From positions 55,466,508 through 55,530,507 of the forward strand of contig OY978528.1 in assembly GCA_963854835.1 (NCBI GenBank): a DNA stretch of 64,000 nt. Reading direction: 5' to 3'. Origin of the DNA: Megamerina dolium. Lineage: Eukaryota; Arthropoda; Insecta; Diptera; Megamerinidae. Below the pieces are notes generated by a model. It had not been told where the DNA came from and searched no databases. It saw only the letters and a program-made list of their open reading frames with translations. Positions 49,137 to 60,031 of the stretch are shown in pieces. Numbering within the stretch: position 1 is the stretch's first letter; the number at the start of each line of letters is the position of its first letter. Both the position numbers and the translations under genes were made by a program.

Positions 49137-49460
49137 ATGCTCCTTAGAAATGGTTACGATATATGTTTTTTGGACCAATTGGATGTAAAAATTCATAAGA
49201 AATTTACTGGTTTGGCAAATAAAACCAGTATCATTCTCCACGCCAATGCAACAACACACAAAGCTGTTTCGATGATGGTGAAAATGGAGGAATTAAAATA
49301 CAAATTGTTTGATAATCTATCAAATCATCTCTTAAGAAACTTGAACGAATTTTTTCTCATAAATAACACAATTTCTCGAATAAAGAGGTTTTAGCAATGT
49401 CGACCAGTTTTTTGCAAGCCTTCTGGTAAATCATTGGAGCAATATTGGAATAAGTGAATG
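49137..49460 (+). pseudogene. mariner (DD34D) remnant
   Basis: SIILHANATTHKAVSMMVKM followed by EELKYKLFDNLSNH corresponds to the second-Asp region (usually xLLHDNAxxH...VxxLxxLxxELLxHPPYS) with the Asp lost. FFLINN and a decayed tail follow. Short and old. Confidence 0.5.
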
Positions 49461-49667
49461 AATATTGAAGGAAATTATTAAGAATTCATTTTCTTTATTT
49501 TATATTATGATAGGTACGTACATATATCGTCGATATTATCTTTGGATATTTTTCAAAATCATTACGAAGGTCTCTTCTTAAGGAAAAACACCCTTTTACC
49601 AATAGATAAATGATTTAAATGTTTAAAATAAAAATATTCATATACTTATACTCGTATGCTAACTTAC

Positions 49668-49751
49668 CTATAGGAATTTTCAGTATAATCTGTTTTGTAC
49701 TTTTTACTTGGTAATACCATAACCGAATTGTACACCCAATAGATGATGGCT
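49668..49751 (-). CDS. DIP exon E (middle of Ig3)
   Basis: This 84-bp exon starts with the single base completing Lys after the acceptor TATCCAG and ends AG/GTAAGT in phase 2. It encodes AIIYWVYNSVMVLPSKKYKT and DYTENSY. The IYW carries the Ig3 core Trp. The following 6163-bp intron holds a mariner fragment, a piggyBac-like element, another mariner and a LINE fragment. Confidence 0.93.
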
Positions 49752-50576
49752 CTGGATATATGGGTTGTAGTTGTGTTGTAAGTTGAAATATCAAAAGAAA
49801 AAAGAAAATATTGAACAATAATATAATAAATTGTATTTATTTCTAAAGGTTATATGCTAAATTTTGTTAAAACTTAGACATACGAGTATGTAAGGTACAT
49901 CGTAGACTAGTTGATAGTAATCATAGGTTGTTCATAAGTTCATAAAATAACATGATTCAATAAAAGATGTATAGTTGTTTCTTAAATTAAATTTAAAGTT
50001 CAATTTTTGACTTGCTCCATAAATGTGTTTGTATAAATATTGAAAATATAAGAAGCAAAAAGGTAGAAAAACTAAAATAAATAGAGTAATGTTCATCGTG
50101 AAATGTAAAATTGCAAATGTAACTTCATTTTAGTTACAAATATCGTACACACTAGTAAATATTATATACATATATATACATCTAGTGGTATAAACACATA
50201 CATATTTATCTATCATGTATGTGTAATAGCAAATGTAGACGTTTCCTTCATTTATATGTGTGATGAGAAGAGAATGTGCAGTCATGGAATAGTTGTAGAA
50301 TTGAGCAAGAGTTTAGGGAAAATGTTTCAAGAAAATTTAATTTAAAAAAGAACAAAGCATTCGAGTCTGTGTGTGTGTGTATAAGAGAGAGATAGATAGA
50401 GAGCAATATTAACAAAATGCGAGCAAGACTAAGTAAATATGTGGCAGCTGCATCCAATGTAAATGGGCATATTGTATGTATACATTAGACTCGACTCGAC
50501 GTACTCGTTTATGTCCGTAGGTATGAATGCGTGAGAAATTCAAAAATTCAAAAACAACAAGAATAATAGAGACGTA

Positions 50577-50650
50577 CTCGTAATAATAATAATACTAAAA
50601 ATAATAATAATAATAATAATAATAATATTAATAATAATAATAATAATAAA
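50577..50650. repeat. (AAT)n microsatellite
   Basis: About 70 bp of mostly AAT units with an ATTAATAAT interruption, ending about 40 bp from the donor of DIP exon D. Confidence 0.95.
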
Positions 50651-50690
50651 AGGAAGCCGATGTACAAGCATTAGATATTTGCAAACTCAC

Positions 50691-50781
50691 TTTGGATGTG
50701 CTTCCGTATGGCAATCGATGGTTACATCCGTACCAGCTGGTGCGCCAACAAGTTGATTTGGTACCCAAATCATAGGCGAAA
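50691..50781 (-). CDS. DIP exon D (Ig2-Ig3 link and first Ig3 strands)
   Basis: This 91-bp exon enters in phase 1 (TTT completes Phe) after ATACAG and leaves in phase 2 before GTGAGT. It encodes FSPMIWVPNQLVGAPAGTDV and TIDCHTEAHPK, including the first Ig3 cysteine. It is too short to stand out as an open frame and was found by phase and homology. An (AAT)n microsatellite begins about 40 bp past its donor, inside the intron. Confidence 0.93.
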
Positions 50782-50784
50782 CTG

Positions 50785-52920
50785 TATATGAAATATTTAG
50801 AAGGAAACAAATAAGTACACAACATAGCATATACCATATTTAGGTAGTAGGTACATACTTAAAATAAAATAAAATAGAAATAGAATAGACAATACTTATA
50901 TCTACAATCACACACACACACACACACACACAGTCATAGACACACGCATACATCCCACTCGCATAAAGTACATAAATAATAAAAATAAAGTGAATGAAGC
51001 AACAGCCACACAGCAATAGCAATAACAACAAAACGACAACAGTAACAAATTAAGTCAAAATGAGAAAAGGAAAATATTGAGAAAATTGCAAATTTCCTTG
51101 AATGTTTTGTGGTATAATTTGGCATATGCCATATAGAAAGGTTTTCTATTCTATTTTTTTTTTCTCTCAAATACATACATATGATGAATGTTCTTGTCCT
51201 ATGTTTAGGCAATAGTCAATGATAAAGCATAAAATAGGCAAAGTAATGGTTTTTTTTTTCGTTTTCCACAAACATTTTCCCCCATTCCCCCACCCCAAAC
51301 AAATTGAACATGAAAATTATGCGCCTCATTGCCAAATATCTATGGATAAAATAAAGAAATAATGTCAAAGTCATACGTGCATACGCGAAAATAGTGACTT
51401 TATTGTTTCTACGTGATGTGAATTATTGTTCGAATTTTCTTTAACTACCAGTACGTACATAGACATGAGTGTACTAAAGTACCAAGTTAGAAAGATATTC
51501 GTATGTGTATGAAATAGAGTGCTAACGTCTGGCAGTGAATAGAGATATTTACATTGACATATGAATTATTGGTAAGTACATGCTAATGCCTATGATAACT
51601 AGAAACTACAGTGGTAAAAATATATTGAGAAATTTTATTTTCAATGAAAAATAAACAAGGAATGGTTCGATTTTTTTCGTTTGGCCAAAACTTCATAGAC
51701 AGAAATTTTACCCATCATCGGAAATCTAATTTCTTTTTAAAACTATTTTATGGTCGTTCTCTAGTTCATTTTTAGCACACCACTTTTATCATATTTTCGA
51801 CGACGGGTCTGTGTGATAGTGGATAGGTAATGGATTTCTCACTTTCTTCAGGTTCCAGGTTAAGGTATATTGGCAATGAGCGAATTTGTTAAGAAAACCA
51901 TTGGAATCTTAAACGAATGAGAGTTGATTGGTGCGAATTTTAAAAAATTCATAAATTTTGTAATGGGCTTTGTAATGGTAGGAGATAGGGATAGACGATT
52001 TCACATTTCAACTCCTTCGATCTTTTGAATACGTTGTGTTTATTTCATCTGGTGAACAAACCCATTTGTCAATGTAATTCATATAAATCATCAAGATAAA
52101 TTTCCGTATTAAAATAATTGCTTAATTACTTGGCCAAGAAAACTCATCTTTTAGTAGCATATATTATTAAATTTTGTATGAAATTTGTATATACCAAATA
52201 TTACCAGTTTTCTAAAAATTTAAAATACATTAAAATCTAAATAATAAGTTTTTTCGAAAAGATCCTAATTAATTGACCGCCACTGTATATAGTTGAATGG
52301 AAATAGGCATTATGTATGCAATAATTTTTCACAGTATGACTAAAATCAGTCGTGATTTTATGAATTTCACACTTTGGAAATTGTCTATAAGAATAATGAG
52401 CGCGAAGGTGGTTCTGAAGCGAGATATGATACAAAGAAAAAAATATAATTGAACTGTATATTCGAATATATCTTAAGCGCTGCTCTATGAATGTCATGGC
52501 TTCTAATGACTAATCTGGTGCACTCCAAGTCCATCCAGTGAGCTTGATTCATAAAGACAAATACAAGTACATTGTAGAGAAACTAAAAGGAACATATACA
52601 TAGCTAAATTCTTATTAAGCCTTAATTGGAAGGAATTGAGAACTTTTTTTTTAGATTTAATTACTTGGCACGATACATTACAGCAAGTTCATGATAAACG
52701 TGGGGGTCATCATCAATTCGGCGTACACACCGAATTTAAGTAGGATAATGTGATAATTTGATATTCAATTATCTGACCATCATATTAACATAATTCCCAA
52801 TGTAAATGGTTGTAATTCAAGTGCTAATGTTATCAGGGTGGATGGGACGAAAAAAACCAAAAAAAAAAAAACAACAACAAATCAATCATTTAAAGAAATT
52901 AGCGATAATTACAAGTACCT
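50785..52920. other. DIP intron stretch, no gene seen
   Basis: Contains CA repeats near 50910-50931. No element was recognised. Confidence 0.45.
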
Positions 52921-52927
52921 AGGTGTA

Positions 52928-53588
52928 TACGACCTTGATCAAAAAGTTCCCGAAATAACCATCGTTCCAATTTGAGTTCTGTCTTTTTTTGGTTGTTGTT
53001 GATATTCCCTCTAAATTTTAGCATCATAGCTTGACATTTGCAAAAGTTACGTAGCCAAGAGTACATCTATCTCAGTGTTGCCTGCGATTTTTCCATTACT
53101 TCCTCTCGGCTGCTGAAACGCGTTCCCCGTAATGGTTTTTTAACTTGATTGAACAGAAAGAAGTCACAAGGAGCCAAATCAGGTGAATTCGTTGGCTGTT
53201 GGATGGTATTTGTTAATTTTTCGTCAAAAAATTACGAATAATGATGGCACTGTGCGACGGTGCGTTATCATGGTGCAAAATCCACGAGTTTTCTGCCCAC
53301 AATTCTGGTCTCTTTCCGTCGTATTCATAAACCCACGTCTCGTCTCCAGTTATGATCCATTATTTTTTGCATGGAATTGATTGAAAATTGAAAAATCGCC
53401 AAAACACACAAAGGTAGAAGTACTTTTGGCTACGTAACTTTTGCAAATGTCAAGCTATGACGCTAAGATTTAGAGGGAATATCAACAACAGATGTACCAA
53501 CTTTACAAAAAAAAAAAACAGAACTCAAATTAGAAAGATGGAAGCGCCACACGGTGGTAATTCCGGGAACTTTTTGATCACGGTGGTA
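52928..53588 (-). mobile_element. mariner (DD34D), decayed, likely parent type of the 34595 MITE
   Basis: Inverted ends TACGACCTTGATCAAAAAGT and its near-complement GGTGGTA at 53588, each flanked by TA (52926-52927, 53589-53590). The minus strand encodes ITGDETWVYEYDGKRPELWA (first Asp), ENSWILHHDNAPSHSAIIIR (second Asp), a stop and a frameshift, then TNSPDLAPCDFFLFNQVKKP (third Asp) and GTRFSSREEVMEK. The N-terminal half is deleted. The copy sits in the DIP intron before exon D. Confidence 0.88.
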
Positions 53589-53961
53589 TACTTCATATAT
53601 CGAAACCATGCGTCTAAAATCAAATTCAATTTTCTCATTTTGATTGAAAATTATTGGTATTGCTAAAAATTTTTTTGACCAATACTTATTTGTGAATGCG
53701 TATGGCTCAAAATTAATCATAAAACCATGGTTTCTTGGATCAAATGTCTCTAAATTTATCGGTATTTTATTTTCTTTGCTAAATGATTTGTAGTAATTTG
53801 ATTCACTTTAATATATCATTCACTGAAATGTTTCTACTACTTTTCCCAGCATTGTCACTACCCATCATGATATCCAAACAATCAATCACCCAGCTTTCAT
53901 ACGCAACTCATTCCGCAACTTTCTACATGCATATATAGTTAGTGTTCATATCCATACTTAC

Positions 53962-54090
53962 ATTCAACATCCAATATAATCCGTTTCGATACTGATGGTG
54001 GTACACCATTTGTTGCAATACATAGATATGCGCCCATTTCATTGCGGCTCACTTTAGTCAATGGCAACACCTCACCATCGTATACTAATA
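53962..54090 (-). CDS. DIP exon C (second half of Ig2)
   Basis: This 129-bp exon is phase 1 to phase 1, with acceptor ACTGCAG and donor T/GTAAGTATG. It encodes VLVYDGEVLPLTKVSRNEMG, then AYLCIATNGVPPSVSKRIIL and DVE. The MGxYxC motif supplies the second Ig2 cysteine and NGVPPSVSKRI is the family-typical G strand. The 3669-bp intron before it contains the damaged LINE copy at 55164-56232. Confidence 0.94.
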
Positions 54091-55163
54091 CTGCAGTATT
54101 GTTGTCGTAGAGCAGCACCAAAGTATAGTCATACAATAATCGTTTACAATTTACATTTTTTGCATACACAGCATGCAGCATGAAGAAGAAATGAAATGAA
54201 ATTTAGTTGTATATATGCATATTGTAGGTATGACGGGCATATATGAATTGCCATCACCATGCATATTGGCATAGACATATTGTGTATGGCAGAATAACGA
54301 TGTATAAGTAAATAGTTTAAAATGAGTGTGTGTGTGTGTGTATGTGTGCGTGTGAAGAATTAATGAATGGGTTGAGATGGGTGGTTGATTTGCATTAAAG
54401 ACGATCCATCGACAATTATATGGGAGTATGTTGTCCAACATCAACAGCATTGGCAATGGCCGCCGTTGTAGTTCGGGTAAAGGTTGACAGGTTCATTGTT
54501 CAACAATTCGTTGTAATATTTTTGTTGTTGTTGTTGTTGTGTTGCATAGAACGTGTATGGCATCATCAATTTGAAAATTACAGTCGTTATTTTGTTTTCG
54601 TTGTTGTATTTTGCCGCATGCGACACATAGTCGTTTAAGACGAAATAGAAAATGGAGAAGAAAGTAGAAAGAGAGAATTTGTAAAAATGTTAAAAAGCGA
54701 TTAAAATGAGATTACAGATTTTTTTAAATGTATTTTAGTGGAAATGATCAGCTAATCTTGAATAAAGAGAATTTTAAATATTGTAGTTTTAATGAAAAAG
54801 AGCTTACAACATAGAATATATTGTATTATCAAAAAACAAAAATAAGAAGATAAAAAACAGCATTAAAGAATTAGCTGCAGCAACATCGAAATTTAGATGT
54901 CCTACACTATGAAGTAATTCAACGAGTCTTTTGATTGCTTTTTAATGCGACAAGGTAAGGAGACATATTTTCCTACTCAAGGTCAGATTCATTATCATCT
55001 GATGATGAGTAGTTTCAAATCTAGTTGATCTTTGTTAAACCGGAAGCATACTTTCGAATACACACATTTGTATGGAAGGTAGACGTGGAAATCATCTATT
55101 CTTGTTATTCTTGTATTGATCAAAATATTCTTAAATACCGAATTACAACTGAATAGCTTCATA

Positions 55164-56232
55164 CTTTCGATAAAGTATGGCACGATTACCTTATTTACAA
55201 ACTCAAACTATTACTGCCTGCAAATGTCTCCTCATTGCTCAGTAGCTACCTCACGAAAAGACAATTTCTCGTACATCACAAGGATTACACAACAAATCCA
55301 TTGGATATTCACGCTGGCGTTCCTCAAGGAAGCGTATCTCTGTACTGCGTACTGTATCTCTTATACACTTCAGATATGCCCAACAATAACTATACATTCA
55401 TATCGACCTTTGCTGATGATACGGCAATATTGTGCTCTCGCTCTAACCCCATAGAAGCTACTAAACTCCTGCAGACTCATGTCGATTCTCTCGAAATCTG
55501 GCTAGCAAAATGGCGTATAAAAGTCAATGAATCAAAGAGCGTACATGTAACCTTCACGCTAAGGCTAGATACATGTCCCCCACTTAAAATTAATGGCCAA
55601 TCAGTTCCACAATGTTCCTCAACAAAGTACTTGGGTATTCACCTCGACAGAAGGCTGACCTGGAAAAATCACATAGAGGCAAAGAAAACTCAGATCAAGC
55701 TTAAAATGAATCAGTTATGGTGGCTGTTACACAAAAGATCAAAGTTGAATCTCGAATACAAAGTGCTATTTTATATAAAGCAATCCTGAAGCCAATCTGG
55801 ACTTATGGTATTCAGTTTTGGGGCACCGCATCTCCCTCAAATATCGAAAAATTGCAGCGAATACAATCCAAGTGTCTGCGAATTATTGTAAACGCGCCTT
55901 GGTATATGAGGAACGTTAACATCCATCGAGATTTAAATGTACCCACAATTTCTGAGGAAGTTGCAATGTCCTGCAGAAGCTACATTCAAAAATTACACAA
56001 TCATCCGAATCCCCTTCCTAGGCAATTGTTGCTGAGCACGGGGCATCGTCGATTAAAAAGAAAAGACACACTGAATATGCTGTGAAATTGCTATACCTCG
56101 CGACTCAACAAATTGTGATGGAACGTAGGGAATATCACGTAATTTTAGTTAGTTTGTAAGATTTGATTACTTATTGTTAGTTTCTAAGTCATTTTAGAAA
56201 GATCCAATAAAAAAAGCTTGAAAGAACAAAAA
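55164..56232 (+). pseudogene. young-family Jockey-type LINE, copy 3, frameshifted (in DIP intron)
   Basis: On the plus strand, opposite to the host gene, from CTTTCGATAAAGTATGG to an A-rich tail at about 56232. It encodes LSSYLTKRQFLVHHKDYTTN, GVPQGSVS with a local scramble where copy 1 has GSVLGPLL, STFADDTAILCSRSN, KYLGIHLDRRLTWKNHIEAK, then an extra T near 55770 that shifts frame, then KPIWTYGIQFWGTASPSN and HRRLKRKDTLNML. 5'-truncated, clearly the same family as copies 1 and 2 but somewhat diverged. No convincing target duplication. Confidence 0.92.
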
Positions 56233-56239
56233 AAAAAGA

Positions 56240-57750
56240 AAATATTTGTGTTCACAAAATCTGAAAAACAAAATGATATGTGTAATTTTTATCCAATTAC
56301 AACAAAATTCGTGGTTTAAAATATCATTATTTACTAAGTACCTACTCAGAGACCGATTACAGCCATTCTTCTACATAATAAATCATTGACTAAAAACCAC
56401 TTTTATACTGAGCTACAGCTCAATAACTTTATATTTACCTTCTCAAAGTCATAAGAACTACACTCAAAAACACTCTTTCCTATGGGAGGTTGACGTAATT
56501 TTCATCCAATCCCAACCATTTTCAAAAATATTAATTTATTGCTAGAATTAGTGATACATGCTTCAAATTTACGCACTTCTCATGTGAAGAGACGTGCAAA
56601 CATACAGATATGGCAGATAAGTCGATTCAAGTAGTGGTTAATTATATGGAGTTAATAAGGAGTTAATATAGTAATTAATATAATTTGCGCACTTGTCACG
56701 CCTTCTTGTTAGTGTTACAAATGGAAGCACAACGATAACGAGTATCAGAGGGAAGCATCAGCTTGAATTTTGAATTTCTCTTCCATGTGATTTCAAACTA
56801 TAATCTGTCATATTTATCCCATCACATGTGTCACATAACTCATATGGTAAAGAAAATTATACTAGAAACTGAATGAATGAAAGCAAAAAGACCTTCCGTT
56901 TACACCAATTGTCCCTTTTGCAGAAAATACAAAAGAGCAACAACAACAACAACAGCAATGTCAACGATAATGGTGACAACCACGTCGTGCAGTGTTTCCC
57001 ACTTGGGCAAAAATGAGAACGATTATTACATTCAATATAGACATCTAATGTTTTATTCAAAAATTCCACACTGAAGAGTTTTTTTTATCGCAAAATCACC
57101 AAACAAATTTTTAATTATTTTATTTTAAAATATGTCAATGTTTTTAAAGGATTGGGATCATCGGGGAAAAAACTTTATATCAAATGCAATTTCTCTGTAT
57201 TGACTTGTTCGACAAAAATTCAATCATATTTTCTAAATATTTTTGACCATAGATAAATTGTGACACTGTGCCGCTGCCATAACGCTGTTATACTCATATG
57301 TATGTAGTCGGGAACTAATCCTTCGTTGTAAAAAAGAAAAAAATTATGTGATGATAAAAATGAAGGAAGGATGAAGGTGAGGTCCTCAAGCACAAAGCAC
57401 AGCGACCAACAAGGAAAAGGATCCAATTTGGCATATGCGACTATGCTTATAGGAGGACAAGCGTATATACGTGCGCAGGTTGTATCCAAAATGTTGACAT
57501 TTTCAGTTGACGCATATGGTATAAATAATTGGTATATATAACGTTAAAATAAAATAAAAAATTGTTTTTTGTAGTTTTCTTTTTGCTCTCTAAATGTCGC
57601 AGATAAAATTTTATATGTATAAAGGTGCATGTATGTTGGTGTGTGAGTGTGTGTGTGCGTCTATGGTGAGGGGAAGTTGCAAACGGAAATTGAAAGGAGT
57701 GCAATTTGCTGTTTGTTCATATTGTTATGTATCCTATGCACTGCTCGTAT
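56240..57750. other. DIP intron stretch, no gene seen
   Basis: Intronic DNA with CAA repeats near 56937-56957 and GT tracts near 57630-57655. Confidence 0.45.
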
Positions 57751-57759
57751 GAGTTTTAC

Positions 57760-57921
57760 CTTTTTTCTTTTTCTCAACAGCAATTTCCTCGCCATCCTCA
57801 CGACGCCAAATGATTTTTGGTGTTGGAAAACCATCTGCTCGACATGTCATATTGATATTTTGATTTTCGCGTACTGCCACCGATGATGGGGTACTTTCAA
57901 TATCCAATATATTTGGTGGCA
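57760..57921 (-). CDS. DIP exon B (first half of Ig2)
   Basis: This 162-bp exon is phase 1 at both ends. The acceptor is CTTAATAG and the donor is G/GTAAAA (weaker than the others). It encodes VPPNILDIESTPSSVAVREN, the first Ig2 cysteine in INMTCRADGFPTP, the core Trp in KIIWRREDGEEI, and a basic AVEKKKK stretch at the end. The VPPxIxxxxTS/PSS link between Ig1 and Ig2 is typical of the Dpr-DIP/Lachesin group. Confidence 0.93.
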
Positions 57922-58026
57922 CTATTAAGGGGGGTGGAAATAAAATTAAAAACACACAAGAAACAATATTTTACAATTATAAATATTGTATATTGGATAT
58001 CCATCTTTCTAACTCATCTTACTTAC

Positions 58027-58234
58027 CAACTACTTGTAAATAGCCAACTTGACTAATCATTGGATTTGTATTCACTTGGCACATATAATAACCACGATCA
58101 TCTTGATGTGCTTGATTCACATGCAGCAACCATGTATTTGCATTATCATAAGTAATACTATAACGTGGTATTCTTGAGATGACATGTCGATGTATTGTCA
58201 ATATCATTTGTCTGTCAATATGTATCCAGGCGAC
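58027..58234 (-). CDS. DIP exon A (second half of Ig1)
   Basis: This 208-bp exon starts in phase 0 after the acceptor ATTCACAG and ends in phase 1 before GTAAGT. It encodes VAWIHIDRQMILTIHRHV, then SRIPRYSITYDNANTWLLHV and DRGYYMCQVNTNP. It holds the Ig core Trp (VAW) and the DxGxYxC motif with the second Ig1 cysteine; the first cysteine is on the missing upstream exon. The segment ISQVGYLQVV leads into the Ig2 exon across a 105-bp intron, the only short intron of the gene. Confidence 0.93.
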
Positions 58235-58239
58235 CTGTG

Positions 58240-59878
58240 AATGATGATAATCATAATGACATTTGCATTGTGAAGAGTTATGAGTTCATATTTCATTCAT
58301 TTACATATCATAATTTTACGTACTCACTCGTACATACCTATGATTTCTAAAATAATTTTAATTGGATTTTGACTAAATAATGAAACAGATATGTGCATAA
58401 GTACATAAATGATGAATTAGATGTATTTTGGGTATGCGAATTATACTTGTTGATAGCTAACTACGTATACTGATTTCATTATCAATGCTTAGAATGTAGA
58501 TTGGTTGGACAGTAATGATTAGAATATACATTGGTTGGACAGTGAATGTTTCTTATATTGATTAAATTTGCATATACATATTGATATTCCTAATATTCTT
58601 TATGTTAACGCCAAGTTGCATATATTGTGTCACTTCATCTTTGTCAACATAAATAACTGAAAATATGATTTACTTATATATTACCTACACATATACGAGG
58701 ACCTTCAAATGAATGATTTTTGTGCTGTCTCAAACGATTGGATCAACTGTATTTAAAACAACCTGTTTGCACCTTATAGCTCTAATTCATTTTTTTTGCT
58801 ATGGTGTAATTTAATCAGTTTTGCAAGGTTTTAGCTTTCTTCTGTGCTGCAAAAACTAACCTGATCCATGGTTTGAAGCCTTACCCTATAATAATACCTA
58901 TTAAAATGAGGATAATCTGTCAATCTAACAAATATCAAAGCAACAATGGTTTTAATTGGTTTAGTAATTTTAATTCAATAGGTTCATTTTCGCCTTCATA
59001 GACTAAAATGCTCATCGAAAATCTATCAAAAACATTGAAGAATGTTTAAATCGCAACTTTATTTATATATTTATATTTGATGCATTAAACTCGTTCTTTT
59101 ACAAAGAAAACAATATGTCGATAAAAGAATTATATGAATAAATGAAAAAGTTATGAGGAATTATGTGATTGTGCAAAATATCTTAAAAGTCGCCCCTATA
59201 GAGGCAAAATGTAGTTAAAAAGAATTTAATTATATTGCTTTGTGATTCCAGATTGACAAACTCTACAAATCTAAAGCCGTCTGAAGGAAGCAGAGAAATG
59301 AAATGTGTCAAAATAAAAATTCATTTAAACTTATTTAGGGCCCAATTTGAAAGCACTCATTTTGGTATGGACTATAACTGATGTACAATGTTTTTGATAA
59401 GAAAGATAATAAATATCATATTAAATTAACATACAAAAAATATTGCTAACCGTTGAATTGAATAGCACTCATTAAGAGCCTGTCTTGAAAATAAATTGTT
59501 ATAGAATTCAGTCATCACCATATTCAAATATTGCATGACAATACAAATTTTGCAAAGTTTTTAAAACTTTTAACATCGATCATAGAACTACTTGCCTTTT
59601 CCAGACACTCTGTTGATTTCGTGATCACACTTTTAATTTTTTCGCATCCTGGTGTTAGAAAATCGAAGGATTCTATCATATTTTTCAGTTTCAATATCAT
59701 TTTGCAGACTTTAGAAGTCAATATTTATAAGGTTTAAACATATTCCAAGCATTCAGGTTTCAGGTGAATTTAATTAATTCCTTTTTGCTACAACCATATA
59801 AATGAAATTTTGTTTAATGTGCTACTTATTGAATATCATGAGACATCGTTTTGAATTACATTTTATGAAGACGTTAAA
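58240..59878. other. upstream DIP intron, no exon found
   Basis: I looked on the minus strand for the first-cysteine half of Ig1 ending in phase 0 at a donor and found no candidate. Open frames near 59524-59737 lack Ig features. Confidence 0.5.
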
Positions 59879-59879
59879 T

Positions 59880-59911
59880 TTTTTTTTTTTTTTTTTTTTT
59901 ATTTTTTTTTA
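59880..59911 (-). other. poly(A) tail of LINE copy 1
   Basis: T-runs on the plus strand interrupted by single A bases mark the 3' end. ACGTTAAA lies immediately outside. The matching target duplication would be beyond the window. Confidence 0.85.
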
Positions 59912-60031
59912 TTGAATCTTTCTTAAATACAAGAAACTAACAATAAGTATTAAAATCTTACAAACTAAATAAAACTATGTGATATCCCCTACGTTCCATC
60001 ACAATTTGGTGAGTCGCGAGATGTAGCAATT